Origin: Corallococcus sp. CA053C
GTDB lineage: Bacteria > Myxococcota > Myxococcia > Myxococcales > Myxococcaceae
Length of the DNA stretch: 38,527 nt
Direction of reading: 5' to 3'
NCBI RefSeq assembly: GCF_003611675.1
Contig: NZ_RAWA01000043.1
Span: forward strand, 1-38,527
This document shows positions 7,291 through 16,205 of the stretch, in pieces (positions within the stretch are counted from its first letter, which is position 1; each line of letters starts with the position of its first letter). Below the pieces are notes generated by a model, which had not been told where the DNA came from, made no database searches, and saw only the letters and a list, made by a program, of their open reading frames with translations. The position numbers and the translations under genes were made by a program.

Positions 7291-9606
7291 CTACGGCTCT
7301 GGCGCTGCTTCCGGATCCACGGACACCGTCGGGGACGTGCTCCCGTTGGGCACCTTGTCCGGCGCTGGCGTGCTCCCGGCGGGTGCCACGACTCCCGGGG
7401 GTCGCGGGGCCCGGGCCTCCTGCGCCGCGCGGACCTGCCGGGCCCGCTTCGCGCGTCCCTGCGCCACCTTCGCCGCGCCCGGGTCCCCCAGGGCCTTCTC
7501 ACGCTTCGCCAGCGCGTCCCACAGCTCCGGCGCGTCCGGATGCAGCGTCACCGCCGCGCGCAGCAGCCCCCGCGCGACCTTCGGAGAGCGCGTGTCCAGC
7601 AGCCTGCGCAGGAAGCCCGCGGGCGAGAGCACCAGCGCGCCCTCTGGCGTCTCGAACGCCTCGCGCACGTGGGGGATGGCTTCGGCTTCCCGGTCCGCCT
7701 CCAGCAGTCCCACTGCCTGCGCCAGGTGCGCGTCCATCGACTCCGGGTGCAGCTCCGTCGCGCGCTCCAGCCAGCGCATCCGGTCCTCCGGCTTGCGCTT
7801 CGCCCGGTCCGCCAGCGACAGCAGCTCCTCCGTGTAGTCCGGCCGCACCGAGGGCGCGCGCGCCGCCGCCTCCTTCAGCGCGGGCCACAGGCGCTCCGGG
7901 TCCTTCACGTCGTCCAGCCTCGAGCGCCGCAGCGCCGGCACCTCCGCGCGCTTCCACCCGGCGACGAAGCGGGCCACGTCGTCCCGCACGCCCTGGCTGA
8001 AGCGCTCCGTCTCCGGACACTTCAGGGACTCGCACGCGGCCAGGTAGTCCGCGAAGAAGCCCGCCGCGCCCTGCGTCCGGTACGTGCGCAGCCGTTCGGC
8101 GCCCAGCACCCGCTCCACCGTGGCCGCCATGTGCGCGCCCACGCGGATGAAGAGCGACTCCGCCCGGGGCTCGTGCGCGCCGCGGATCCGCTCCATCGCA
8201 CCTCGCGGATCGCGGGCGATGGCCGCGCGGTCGAAGAGGGCTGTCACCTTCGCGAACGCGCCCGCCAGGTCCTGCTCCGGCGGCAGGCGGCCCGGCCCTC
8301 GCGTGGCCCAGTCGTGGTACGCGAGCCCGTAGCTGGCCATCCGTCCCAGGCCCTCGTACTCCACCGCGTCCACGGGGTCCGTGAAGTGGCCCGTCCGGGC
8401 CGGAGCGCCCTCGTCCAGCACCGTCTCCATCAGGCGCAGGGACAGCCGACGCAGCCGCTTCGCCTCGTCCTCCACGTTGGTCGCGAGCGCGATGGCGGTG
8501 TCCTCCGCCGGCAGCACCACCAGCAGCGTCGTCGTCTCCGGCTGCCCGCCCGCGTGCGCCACGATGTAGTGGCCCCGGAGCGGATAGGTCGCGAAGCCCA
8601 TGCCGTAGTCGGTGATGCGCCCGTCGCGCGTCATCATGGTCGACTGCATGCGCCCCATCGTCTCGCGCGTCACCAGCGTGTCGTCCAGCATCGCGCGCGC
8701 GAAGCCCAGCAGGTCCTCCACCGTCGCGCGCGTGCCACCACCGGCGAAGCGGCTCGTCACATCCAGGAAGCGCGAGGGCTTCAGCGCGGTGCCCTGGATG
8801 CGGTAGCCCACCGCTTGCTGCGCGTCGCGCGTGTGGATCTCGTCCAGATCCGCGTGCGTCATGTTCGCGGGCCCGAAGACGTGGTCGCGCAGGTACTCGC
8901 GGTAGGACTGGCCCGAGGCCGTCTCCACCGCCGCGCCCAGCAGGTTGAAGCCCCAGGTGCTGTAGACGTAGCGCGTGCCCGGCTCCGCCACGAGCGGACG
9001 GTCCGCGAACAGGCCAATCGCCTCGTGCGTCGTCACCGGCTTCGTGTTGTTGCCCGCGTTCGGGCTGTCATAGGTGGGCACGCCGCCCAGGTGGCCCAGG
9101 AGCTGGCGCACCGTCACCGACCACTGCTTCACCGGGTACTCGGGCACCAGCGTGTGGATGTCCGCGTCCAGGTCCAGCTTGCCCGCCTGCGCGAGCTGCA
9201 ACACCGCCACCGCCGTGAAGGACTTGGTGATGGAGGCCATGCGGTACGTGGTGTGCACCGTGGCGGGCAGCTTCTTCGCCAGGTCGCGGAAGCCATAGCC
9301 ACGCATCCAGCGCTGGCCGCCTCGCATCACGCCCACGGACAGGCCCGCCGTGGGGCCCTGCTTCAGGTCCGCGCGCATCAACGCGTCCAGCGCGCGCTCC
9401 ATCTCCGGTGGGAACTCCGACGCGGCCTTCGCGGCGGACTCCGGCGATGCGGCCTTCGCATCGGGCTCCGGAGACACAAGCGCGGCGGTTTCGCCCGCCT
9501 TCGGCTCGGCCACGGCTGGCGCGACAGGCGCCTGGGGCACCGCGAGCGCGGGCGCGCCCACTCCTGCGCCAACGATCAACCACAGCGCGACGAAGAGACG
9601 CCTCAT
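7291..9606 (-). CDS. exported serine hydrolase with long helical C-terminal extension
   Basis: 771 residues, about twice the usual length of a class C beta-lactamase-like hydrolase. A signal peptide covers residues 1-22, followed by an Ala/Glu/Pro linker to about 62. The hydrolase domain (about 70-370) has S125-I-T-K128, Y215-S-T and H-A-G-G near 350, so the active site looks complete. The remaining roughly 400 residues are helix-rich, with TPR-like repeats near the end (D-R-M-R-W-L-E-R-A-T-E-L-H-P-E-S type) and a Pro/Ala tail. It probably acts in the periplasm or outside the cell on a peptide or ester. The ATG overlaps the stop of the SGNH gene by four bases (ATGA), so the two are co-translated. 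Confidence 0.88.
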   Translation of the reverse strand: MRRLFVALWLIVGAGVGAPALAVPQAPVAPAVAEPKAGETAALVSPEPDAKAASPESAAKAASEFPPEMERALDALMRADLKQGPTAGLSVGVMRGGQRWMRGYGFRDLAKKLPATVHTTYRMASITKSFTAVAVLQLAQAGKLDLDADIHTLVPEYPVKQWSVTVRQLLGHLGGVPTYDSPNAGNNTKPVTTHEAIGLFADRPLVAEPGTRYVYSTWGFNLLGAAVETASGQSYREYLRDHVFGPANMTHADLDEIHTRDAQQAVGYRIQGTALKPSRFLDVTSRFAGGGTRATVEDLLGFARAMLDDTLVTRETMGRMQSTMMTRDGRITDYGMGFATYPLRGHYIVAHAGGQPETTTLLVVLPAEDTAIALATNVEDEAKRLRRLSLRLMETVLDEGAPARTGHFTDPVDAVEYEGLGRMASYGLAYHDWATRGPGRLPPEQDLAGAFAKVTALFDRAAIARDPRGAMERIRGAHEPRAESLFIRVGAHMAATVERVLGAERLRTYRTQGAAGFFADYLAACESLKCPETERFSQGVRDDVARFVAGWKRAEVPALRRSRLDDVKDPERLWPALKEAAARAPSVRPDYTEELLSLADRAKRKPEDRMRWLERATELHPESMDAHLAQAVGLLEADREAEAIPHVREAFETPEGALVLSPAGFLRRLLDTRSPKVARGLLRAAVTLHPDAPELWDALAKREKALGDPGAAKVAQGRAKRARQVRAAQEARAPRPPGVVAPAGSTPAPDKVPNGSTSPTVSVDPEAAPEP

Positions 9607-11255
9607 CGCACGTCCTCCACGGCCCGACCCGCGCCGTCACCGGACGTCTTCGTCGGCTCCTCCTCACGCGAGGACGTGAGCGCCGAGGACGACCCGCTGC
9701 CCTGATCACCCGACGCCTTTACCTGCTCCTCCTCACGCGAGGACGTGAGCACCGGAGTCGGCCCGGTGCCCTGTTCCGCCCACGCGTTGATCAGCGCGTC
9801 CGCGACCAGCTGGCCCAGCAGGTCCAGCCCCTGTCCACGCGGATGCACCAGGTCGTCGTGCATGAACCCCGCCTGATTGAAGCGCACCAGTGAGCCCGCC
9901 CCGCCCATCGCGGTGAACAGGTTGAAGAAGCCGCAGCCTTCGGAGATCGCCACCTCGCGCTCGGCGCTGATGGCGGCCTCCAGGAACGGCCGCTGCGCCA
10001 GGGGCTTGCCCTTCGCATGCGAGTCCTGCACCGCGTCCATCGGCCCCACCACGAGGCACGCGCTGCCGGGCGCGGCGGCCCGCGTGCGGCGCAGCAGCGC
10101 GGTCAGGTCGCGGCGCACGGTGGCCACGTCGGTGCGCTTCCACTCCAGGCGCTTGGACTCGTTGCCGCCCAGGAAGAAGAGCAGCAGCTTCGGGTCGCGC
10201 TGCTGGAGCTGCGCCTTCAGCGCGTCCTCCTCCAGCCGGGCATACAGCGTCGCATCCGCGGACGGCACGCCCAGCATGTCCAACACGATGCCGGGCCCGT
10301 CCTTCTGGAGCACCATGCCCTGCACGATGGCGCCCCTGCCCTCCGCCGCGACCTCCAGCCACTTCGCGCCCGGGGGCACGTCGAAGGCCGTGGCGCGGCT
10401 CGTCCCGTCGCCCTGGGGCTCCGTGCGCGCCAGCATCACCCCGTCCACGGACACCACGAGCCGGCCCGCGCCCGCCACGTCCTTCCACCACAGCGTCCCG
10501 CGCGGCTCGCCCTCCAGCTTGAAGCGGCCCCGCGCCCGGGCCTCGGTGGCCACGTGGTACACGCCGGTGATGCCGAAGGGGTGCGGCGGCGCGTGCAGCT
10601 CGCCCAGCGTGCGCGGCTCCCAGCCCTGGCTCACGGCCGCCGTGCGCGACCTTCCGCCGTACGGCGCCATGCGGTCCACCAGCAGCACGCCCCGGCCCGC
10701 GCCGCCGAAGCCCGCCACCAGCTCGGCGCGCACCACGTCCACGATGCGGTCCCCCGCGATGAGCGAGTTGCCGAACGCGCCAATGACGACCGGCCCCTTC
10801 AGCGCGCCGTCCACCAGCCCATCCAACGCGGCGTAGAACGGCGTCAGCGCGGAGCGCGCACACCCGCTGTCCCGGGCCTCCAGACACGGGTCCTCCACCG
10901 CGGTCCCGGGCGCCTTCAGCCGCTCGCCCAGCGCATGCAGTTGCCGCGCACGCTCACCCGTGGGCTTCAGGGCGCCGACCGGGAGGGGCACGGGCGGAGG
11001 CACGGGCACGTCCACCTTCGCGGTCTCCACGGGCCGAGGGGCTTCGGGAGTCACGTCCGACAGCGGCGGCGTGGGAAGCGCGGGAGGCGCCGGCATCGGG
11101 CGCGCGGCGTCCAACGCGGCGGACTTCGCCGGGGCCGTCGTCAGGGGGAACCGGTGAGGGGAGGTGCGGGACTCGCACCCGGGGAGCAGGGCACCCGCGA
11201 GCACAGCGAGCAGCCGCACCCGCCAGAGCCCCCGCGAGACATCGGGAACCGTCAT
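9603..11255 (-). CDS. SGNH/GDSL-family hydrolase lipoprotein
   Basis: 550-residue predicted lipoprotein: signal sequence ending L-L-P-G-C (Cys about 26), then a long Pro-rich linker to about residue 110. The SGNH fold follows: block I is F-G-N-S-L-I (G-N-S instead of G-D-S), block III is L-G-G-N-E-S, and block V is D-D-L-V-H-P, giving a plausible Ser, Asn and Asp/His set. A beta-rich insert with W-W-K-D and V-S-V-D-G lies between blocks I and III, as in some polysaccharide esterases. Inference: it deacetylates or deacylates a surface glycan. The C-terminal tail contains a duplicated S-S-R-E-E-E segment. ATG 11255 was chosen because it opens the signal peptide; in-frame ATGs lie upstream. Confidence 0.8.
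   Translation of the reverse strand: MTVPDVSRGLWRVRLLAVLAGALLPGCESRTSPHRFPLTTAPAKSAALDAARPMPAPPALPTPPLSDVTPEAPRPVETAKVDVPVPPPVPLPVGALKPTGERARQLHALGERLKAPGTAVEDPCLEARDSGCARSALTPFYAALDGLVDGALKGPVVIGAFGNSLIAGDRIVDVVRAELVAGFGGAGRGVLLVDRMAPYGGRSRTAAVSQGWEPRTLGELHAPPHPFGITGVYHVATEARARGRFKLEGEPRGTLWWKDVAGAGRLVVSVDGVMLARTEPQGDGTSRATAFDVPPGAKWLEVAAEGRGAIVQGMVLQKDGPGIVLDMLGVPSADATLYARLEEDALKAQLQQRDPKLLLFFLGGNESKRLEWKRTDVATVRRDLTALLRRTRAAAPGSACLVVGPMDAVQDSHAKGKPLAQRPFLEAAISAEREVAISEGCGFFNLFTAMGGAGSLVRFNQAGFMHDDLVHPRGQGLDLLGQLVADALINAWAEQGTGPTPVLTSSREEEQVKASGDQGSGSSSALTSSREEEPTKTSGDGAGRAVEDVR
9656..9750. repeat. 26-bp direct repeat, two copies, 69-bp period
   Basis: The same 26 bases occur at 9656-9681 and 9725-9750 inside the 3' end of the SGNH hydrolase gene. 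The 69-bp period is 23 codons, so the reading frame is kept and the protein gains a second T-S-S-R-E-E-E block. It looks like a slippage or recombination duplication in a disordered tail. Confidence 0.8.
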
Positions 11256-11335
11256 GTGGCCCGAAAGCGTAGACGAAAGCGGGGGCCTGCGCATGTTCCC
11301 TACCCCGTGCCTGGCCGCCCCGCGGGCCACCCCGG

Positions 11336-11353
11336 CTTGTCCCTGGGGACAAG
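11336..11353. promoter_or_regulatory. perfect 18-bp operator-like palindrome between divergent genes
   Basis: CTTGTCCC-TG-GGGACAAG is a perfect dyad with 8-bp arms and a 2-bp centre. It lies in the 241-bp gap between the SGNH lipoprotein gene (minus) and the small XRE-type regulator gene (plus, start 11497). Its size suits binding by a dimeric helix-turn-helix protein, and the adjacent XRE gene is the obvious candidate. Confidence 0.45.
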
Positions 11354-11496
11354 GCTTCCGTTCAGCACCTCACGCTTCCGGCCGGGCGGCCCGCCGGGAA
11401 GAACAGCTTCCCGGGCCCCCTCGCGAATGCAGGGTCCAAAGGCGAACAGGCTCCCTTCACACCACGCGCGACGTCCCCAGATTCTCCGCAGCGAAT

Positions 11497-11844
11497 ATGG
11501 GAAAAAACAGACTGACAACGTGGACGAAGCTCCACCGACGATTTGGCGACCAGGTGCGTCGCATGCGCAACAGCCGTGAGCTGACGCAGGAAGTGCTCGC
11601 CGAGCGCAGTGACCTCTCGGTGGATGCCATCCGCCGCATCGAGCGCGGCAGCTTCTCTCCATCACTCGACACGCTGGGCAAGCTGTCCGTGGGCCTGGAC
11701 GTGTCGCTCAAGACCCTCTTCCACACCTTCGACATGGAGCGTTCCGACGGCGTGGCGGAGATCTGCGACTACCTGGCGTGCCGCACCGGGCCCCAGGTGA
11801 AGCAGGCCTGGCGCGTGCTCCAGGCCATGTTCGACGAGCCCTAG
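11497..11844 (+). CDS. XRE-family helix-turn-helix regulator
   Basis: 115 residues. A Cro/C1-type helix-turn-helix occupies about residues 14-68: Q-V-R-R-M-R, L-T-Q-E-V-L-A-E-R-S, S-V-D-A-I-R-R-I-E-R-G and L-D-T-L-G-K-L-S. A short C-terminal helical region follows (C-D-Y-L-A-C-R ... A-W-R-V-L-Q-A), probably for dimerisation. ATG 11497 gives M-G-K-N-R; no clear Shine-Dalgarno precedes it. It lies downstream of the 18-bp palindrome and 80 bp before a stand-alone receiver gene on the same strand, with a hairpin between them. Confidence 0.88.
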   Translation: MGKNRLTTWTKLHRRFGDQVRRMRNSRELTQEVLAERSDLSVDAIRRIERGSFSPSLDTLGKLSVGLDVSLKTLFHTFDMERSDGVAEICDYLACRTGPQVKQAWRVLQAMFDEP

Positions 11845-11857
11845 GAAACCGCCCGCA

Positions 11858-11877
11858 CTGCCGGTCGCACCCGGCAG
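11858..11877 (+). terminator. hairpin after the XRE regulator gene
   Basis: CTGCCGG / CCGGCAG form a perfect 7-bp stem with a 6-base loop, 14 bases after the stop codon. The downstream bases (ATGTTCCCT) are only weakly T-rich, so termination may be partial and the receiver gene could be read through. Confidence 0.4.
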
Positions 11878-11924
11878 ATGTTCCCTGTCCACCCGGACGC
11901 CGTCGGCCTATGGGTTCCGGCTCC

Positions 11925-12290
11925 ATGAGCCGCCCCCCACCGACCCTCCTCATCGTCGAGGACGACAGCGACCTGCGCGAAGCGCTGGTGGAAATCCTGT
12001 CGGCGGAGGGCTTCACCGTCGCCGCCACCGCGAGCGGGACCGAGGCGCTCGCCTGGCTGGACGCCCACCCTCCCCCGGCGCTGGCCCTGCTGGACATGTG
12101 GACGCCGCGCAAGGACGGCTGGCTGCTGCTGGGCATCCTGCACCAGCGGCCCGCGCTGGCGGACGTGCCCGTCGTCGTCATCAGCGCCAACGAGGAGAAG
12201 CACCCCGCCATCCGCGAGGTGCTCCAGAAGCCCTTCGACCGCGACGTGCTGGTGGCCTGCGTGCGCCGGTTCGTGCACGCCGTGCACTGA
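11925..12290 (+). CDS. stand-alone CheY-like response regulator receiver
   Basis: 121 residues, a single receiver domain with no output domain. The acidic pocket is D13-D14, the phosphoacceptor is D57 (L-L-D-M), the switch Ser is S87 and the conserved Lys is K102 (Q-K-P), so it should be phosphorylatable. The following residues W-T-P-R-K-D-G-W match the usual x-M-P-x-x-D-G loop, with a Trp inserted. ATG 11925 was chosen; an in-frame ATG at 11910 adds five residues. No kinase is directly adjacent on this strand, but a membrane histidine kinase lies at 13056-14594 on the other strand and is a possible partner. Confidence 0.88.
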   Translation: MSRPPPTLLIVEDDSDLREALVEILSAEGFTVAATASGTEALAWLDAHPPPALALLDMWTPRKDGWLLLGILHQRPALADVPVVVISANEEKHPAIREVLQKPFDRDVLVACVRRFVHAVH

Positions 12291-12322
12291 CGACAGCGGC
12301 GCGCGGCCGAGGCCCGGAGGCT

Positions 12323-12928
12323 TCAGGTGCCGCGCGTCTCGTGGCCCAGCCGTCCCGCCACGGCCGGGTCCAGGTGGAACGAATCGAAGAAGCGGTCCGC
12401 GTCCCGGGGCGGACGGCCTTCCGGGTGGAGCAGGAGCTGCTGGTACAGCCGCGGCCCCACCATGAAGAAGCGTCCGCGCAGGCGGCGCGGGCCGGACACG
12501 CCCCCCACCTCCTGGCCCGGGAAGCCGCCCTCCATCTGGAGCGGCTTCGCGGAGATGCCCGTGGCGCCCAGGGCCTCCAGCGCGCCCTGGCTGGCGCGGT
12601 CCACCACGTCGCGCGGATCCACCTGGGCCACGGCCGCGGGCGGGAAGTCCGTGTAGGAGACGTAGTAGGCGGTGTCGTCCTCCGTGCGCGCGGAGATGAA
12701 CGTGTGCAGCGTCACCTCGCCCACGTCCGTGGGCTGCACGCGCCGCTCCTCCGTGACAGGGCCGGAGAAGGCCACGCTGAAGCCCCCTTCCGTGGACTGG
12801 ACGACAGCGGGCGCGGTCTGCACGGGCTCGGCGGCGGCGACCGGGGGCGCGGACTGCGTGCGCCCCGCGCAACCTCCCAGCACCAGCAGGGCGGCGAGCG
12901 ACACGGCCCGGCGCGAATTCTTCATCAT
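12323..12928 (-). CDS. orphan lipoprotein
   Basis: 201-residue predicted lipoprotein with L-V-L-G-G-C-A-G lipobox (Cys 20) and an Ala/Pro/Gln linker to about residue 45. The globular part has F-S-V-A-F-S-G-P-V, Y-Y-V-S-Y-T-D-F and ends F-F-D-S-F-H-L, a pattern often seen in small periplasmic proteins that measure change in a property of a cell or medium, but no named family is recognised with certainty. AGGAG lies 8 bases upstream of ATG 12928; a second ATG follows immediately. Its gene lies 127 bp downstream of the histidine kinase stop on the same strand. Confidence 0.75.
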   Translation of the reverse strand: MMKNSRRAVSLAALLVLGGCAGRTQSAPPVAAAEPVQTAPAVVQSTEGGFSVAFSGPVTEERRVQPTDVGEVTLHTFISARTEDDTAYYVSYTDFPPAAVAQVDPRDVVDRASQGALEALGATGISAKPLQMEGGFPGQEVGGVSGPRRLRGRFFMVGPRLYQQLLLHPEGRPPRDADRFFDSFHLDPAVAGRLGHETRGT

Positions 12929-13055
12929 CCAGCCTTCTCCTGACGTAGGTGCCGCAAGGTACGCCCTGCCGCGCCCGGGCGCATCCCTCCACGGGCCCGG
13001 GCCCCGTGCCGACGCGCGGCAGGCAACGGTTGGCCCCGCTTCCGGCCGGGCCTCT

Positions 13056-14594
13056 TCAGTGCACGGCGCCGACGGGTTCCTCGTCGTCGGCGGGGGCGGG
13101 CAGGCCCGGCGGTCCGGCGGACACCCGCGTCAGGTGGACGCGGAACACGGAGCCCTGGCCGGGCTGGCTCTCCACCTCGATGCGGCCGCCGTGCGCTTCG
13201 ATGATCCGGCGCGACACCGACAGCCCCAGCCCCACGCCGGGAGCCCGCTGCTTCGCGTTGCCCGCGCGCTGGAACGGGACGAAGAGCCCCTGGAGCTCGT
13301 CCGGGGACATGCCGATGCCCTGGTCCGACACCGCCATCACCGCGTGGTCCCCGTCCCCCCGCACGGCCACCTCCACGCGGCTGCCCGCGGGGGAGTACTT
13401 GAGCGCGTTGCTCACCAGGTTGGTCAGCACCTGCTCCAGCCGCGCGGGGTCCGCCCGCACGAACACCGCGGCGTCGGGCACCACCAGCTCCAGCGTGTGG
13501 CCGGAGTCGCTGGACTGGTACAGCTCCACCACCGAGCGCGCCAGCTCGCGCGTGTCGCGCACCTCCGGCTGCAGCTCCAGCTTGCCCGCCTCGATGCGCG
13601 TGGCGTCCAGCAGGTCCCCCACCATCCGGTCCAGCCGCTCCACCTGCCGGCGCACCAGCGCCAGCGTGCGCTGCATCCGCTCCGGGGTGACCTCCGCGCG
13701 GCCGGAAGCGGCCAGCGACGTGGACAGCTTCAGCGCGGACAGGGGGTTGCGCAGGTCGTGCGCCACGCCCGCCAGGAACGCCAGCTGCTGCTCCTGCTGG
13801 TGGGCCAGGCTGCCCGCCATCTCGTTGAAGGTGTGGGCCATGTCGCGGATCTCCGACGGTCCCTCCTCCGGCGCGCGCGAGTCCCGGTTGCGCCCCGTGC
13901 CGAAGGCCCGCATCGCGCGCTGGAGGTCCGCCACCGGGCGCAGCGCGAAGCGGCGCAGCCAGAAGACCACCAGCCCCAGCGTCGCCAGCAGCAGCACGCC
14001 CAGCACCAGCCCCAGCACGTTGGCTGTCTCGTGCCAGCGCGTCGCGCGCAGGCGGGCGGCCTGGGCCTGGTCCACGTTGATCTGGATGAGGTGCTCCAGC
14101 GAACGCAGCGCCGCGTCCAGCGGGCCTACCACCCGCGCGTCATACATCCCGGCGCTGCCCGTCCGGGCGGACGCCATCCGCTGCGCGTCCAGGTAGGCGG
14201 CCACCTCGTGCTCCACCTGCGACAGCACCTTGCGCTCCTCGTCGGTGGAAGCGCTCGTGTGCAGCTCGCTGAGCTGGCGGCGCAGGTCGAACTCAATCTG
14301 CTGCGGCGAGCGCCCCCGCGAGGGGTCCACCACCATGGGCGTATCCGGCGCCGCGATGAGGCGGGAATGGACGAGCAGATCCACCTCCAGCTCCTCCGCC
14401 AGCCGCACCCCCTCCACGGAGTCGCTCAGGGTGGCCGCCTTGCGCTCCAGCGCACTCGTCAACACCACGAGCAACGACGCGGAGACCAGGGTGAGCAGCA
14501 CCAGGCCGCCCACCACGGTGGAGAAGAAGGCGCGCAGGCTCATCGCGCGGCCCCCGCGGGCCTCCAACCGGCGTCCATCCTCATGCTGGGGCAT
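13056..14594 (-). CDS. membrane sensor histidine kinase
   Basis: 512 residues. Two transmembrane segments (about residues 22-45 and 190-213) flank a periplasmic sensor region rich in helices, as in four-helix-bundle sensors. A HAMP domain follows (about 212-270, with A-L-R-P-V-A-D-L), then the H-box H-D-L-R-N-P-L-S (about residue 285), the N-box N-L-V-S-N-A-L-K, the G1 box D-Q-G-I-G-M, the F box and the G2 box G-L-G-L. All kinase motifs are intact. The tail is Pro/Asp/Glu-rich. GGAGGGAGG directly upstream of ATG 14594 decides the start over the ATG at 14543. No response regulator is in the same operon; the receiver at 11925-12290 is the nearest. Confidence 0.92.
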   Translation of the reverse strand: MPQHEDGRRLEARGGRAMSLRAFFSTVVGGLVLLTLVSASLLVVLTSALERKAATLSDSVEGVRLAEELEVDLLVHSRLIAAPDTPMVVDPSRGRSPQQIEFDLRRQLSELHTSASTDEERKVLSQVEHEVAAYLDAQRMASARTGSAGMYDARVVGPLDAALRSLEHLIQINVDQAQAARLRATRWHETANVLGLVLGVLLLATLGLVVFWLRRFALRPVADLQRAMRAFGTGRNRDSRAPEEGPSEIRDMAHTFNEMAGSLAHQQEQQLAFLAGVAHDLRNPLSALKLSTSLAASGRAEVTPERMQRTLALVRRQVERLDRMVGDLLDATRIEAGKLELQPEVRDTRELARSVVELYQSSDSGHTLELVVPDAAVFVRADPARLEQVLTNLVSNALKYSPAGSRVEVAVRGDGDHAVMAVSDQGIGMSPDELQGLFVPFQRAGNAKQRAPGVGLGLSVSRRIIEAHGGRIEVESQPGQGSVFRVHLTRVSAGPPGLPAPADDEEPVGAVH

Positions 14595-14821
14595 CCTCCC
14601 TCCGGGCGGCCTCAACCCCCTTGAATGTCGCCCTCTTCCTCAGGAGCGCAACAAGCGTCCGATATCGTGGATTCGCGTGCCCCCGGCCGGCAGGCCCTTG
14701 TGGGACGCTCCGCGAAAAGGAGCCGGCCCCACGAGGCCCGGCCATGCTAGGCAGCACGCACACGCGACCCCGCGCGCATCCTGTCACCCGGGCGTCCGCC
14801 CCTTCTTGAAGAGGTCACCCG

Positions 14822-15208
14822 ATGGATCTGCTCTCCCCACCGGCCCGCACCCTGAACTTCGATGCCTTCTGGCGCTGGATCCAGGAGCACACCAACTGCA
14901 TCCTGCGGTGCGGCTCCGCCGACATGACGCTGTTCGACCATGACGACTTCCACTGGATGTTGATGGAGGAGGAGCGCCAGCACGTCCTCCAGCTCATCAA
15001 GGGCAAGTCCCTGGTGGGCGAGCTCGTGATGGTGGGCCGCGACGTCTCCGAGGTCAGCATCTCCCCGGACCCGGACGCCGACCCCCAGCAGGGCCACTTC
15101 CTGGTGGAGCTGATGGGCGGCCCGAAGGACGACCCCCAGGTGCTCTACCACTTCGTCATGGCCCACGGCATCGAGCCGGCCGCTGGGCACCAGGGCTTCA
15201 AGCACTGA
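14822..15208 (+). CDS. conserved small protein of unknown function
   Basis: 128 residues, no signal peptide or membrane segment. Rich in acidic residues and His, with F-D-A-F-W-R-W, C-G-S-A-D-M-T-L-F-D-H-D-D-F-H-W and Y-H-F-V-M-A-H-G. GAAGAGG is 7 bases before the ATG, a good ribosome site. It looks like a complete cytosolic single-domain protein of a kind common in myxobacterial genomes, but I cannot name a function. Its last 11 bases overlap the end of the convergent glycosyltransferase-like gene. Confidence 0.75.
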   Translation: MDLLSPPARTLNFDAFWRWIQEHTNCILRCGSADMTLFDHDDFHWMLMEEERQHVLQLIKGKSLVGELVMVGRDVSEVSISPDPDADPQQGHFLVELMGGPKDDPQVLYHFVMAHGIEPAAGHQGFKH

Positions 15209-16199
15209 GCGCGACACGCTCGATGGCCTCCACCGCCGCGTGGACGCCGTTCACGTAGGAAGCGGGGCGCTCAGGGGCCCCGGCTTCCTCCAGCAACGCC
15301 TGGACCCGGGCCTCCAGGTCCACCGCGTCCACCACGCGCTCCGAACCGGTCAGCCGCAAGGCCTGTCGGTCGTAGAGCCGGGACCGGGCCCACGCGGCGA
15401 GCGGCGTCCCCGTGGCCCGCGCCTCCTGCACCGTGTTGTAGCCGCCCGACCCCACCAGCACGTCCACGCCCGGGAGCACCGCGAGCGCCGGCCAGACGGC
15501 CAGGGCCCCGGCTGTCTCCGCGCCCGTGGGGACGAGCCACCGCACCTCCGCCCGCCCGTCCAGCGACCGTCGCAGTTGGGACGCCGTGTCCCCCGCCTCC
15601 ACCACCTCCTCCGGCCGGCCGCAGCCCAGCACCGCCACCAGCGGGCGTGAAGCGGACGCGGACAACCCCAGCCGCCGCCGGGCCTCCTCGCGGGGCTGCA
15701 GGGCGTCCGCGTCCAGGAGCAGCCACGGCGCGGTCCGCACCGCGCGCGGGTGGTGCGCGAAGGGCGCGTCCTCGCCGGGCACGACGAGCAGGTCGAACGC
15801 ATCCACCGCGCGGGCCACGTCGAAGCGCTCCACGTAGACGGGGTTGAGGTCGCGGTGCACCAGCACGCGCGGCGCGCGCACCGTGGGCAGCAGCGCGGCC
15901 AGCTCCCCCGCGAGCCCCCGGGGGAAGGTGTCCACCACCAGCACGTCGCACGGTGTGGCCGTGAGCCACGCCGTCACCGCCGCCACCGTCGCGGGCTTGT
16001 CCAGGCGCGCATCCAGCCGGTGCACGACGGCGCCCGGGCCCAGCAGCGACTCCAGGGGCAGGCCGGGGGCGAAGGGGCTGTTGGTGAGCAGCTCCACCGC
16101 GTGCCCCCGGGCCACGGCGGCGCGGGCCAGGGCGGAGGCGCGCGTCAGGTGCCCCAGTCCTCCGCCGAGCGCGTACAGGCGCCAGTGCTGACGTCGCAC
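15198..16199 (-). CDS. GT28/MurG-like glycosyltransferase-family protein
   Basis: 333 residues, cytoplasmic. The N-terminus has the G-G-G-L-G-H-L-T-R-A loop typical of the GT-B fold acceptor site in MurG/UGT-like enzymes, and the C-terminal half has V-A-V-L-G-C-G-R and V-G-S-G-G-Y-N-T-V-Q-E-A, the nucleotide-sugar-binding Gly-rich loop. This supports a UDP-sugar transferase or a closely related protein. It is the last gene of the five-gene minus operon. GTG start at 16199, 6 bp after the B-box gene's stop. The 3' end overlaps the convergent 128-residue gene by 11 bp. Confidence 0.82.
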   Translation of the reverse strand: MRRQHWRLYALGGGLGHLTRASALARAAVARGHAVELLTNSPFAPGLPLESLLGPGAVVHRLDARLDKPATVAAVTAWLTATPCDVLVVDTFPRGLAGELAALLPTVRAPRVLVHRDLNPVYVERFDVARAVDAFDLLVVPGEDAPFAHHPRAVRTAPWLLLDADALQPREEARRRLGLSASASRPLVAVLGCGRPEEVVEAGDTASQLRRSLDGRAEVRWLVPTGAETAGALAVWPALAVLPGVDVLVGSGGYNTVQEARATGTPLAAWARSRLYDRQALRLTGSERVVDAVDLEARVQALLEEAGAPERPASYVNGVHAAVEAIERVALSA

Positions 16200-16205
16200 G
16201 GCCGC

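Noticed and set aside
11253-11271. TACGCT upstream of the SGNH lipoprotein as a leaderless promoter
   Set aside because: The gap to the ATG is 10 bases and no -35 box is at the right distance, so it does not fit the pattern seen at the other genes.
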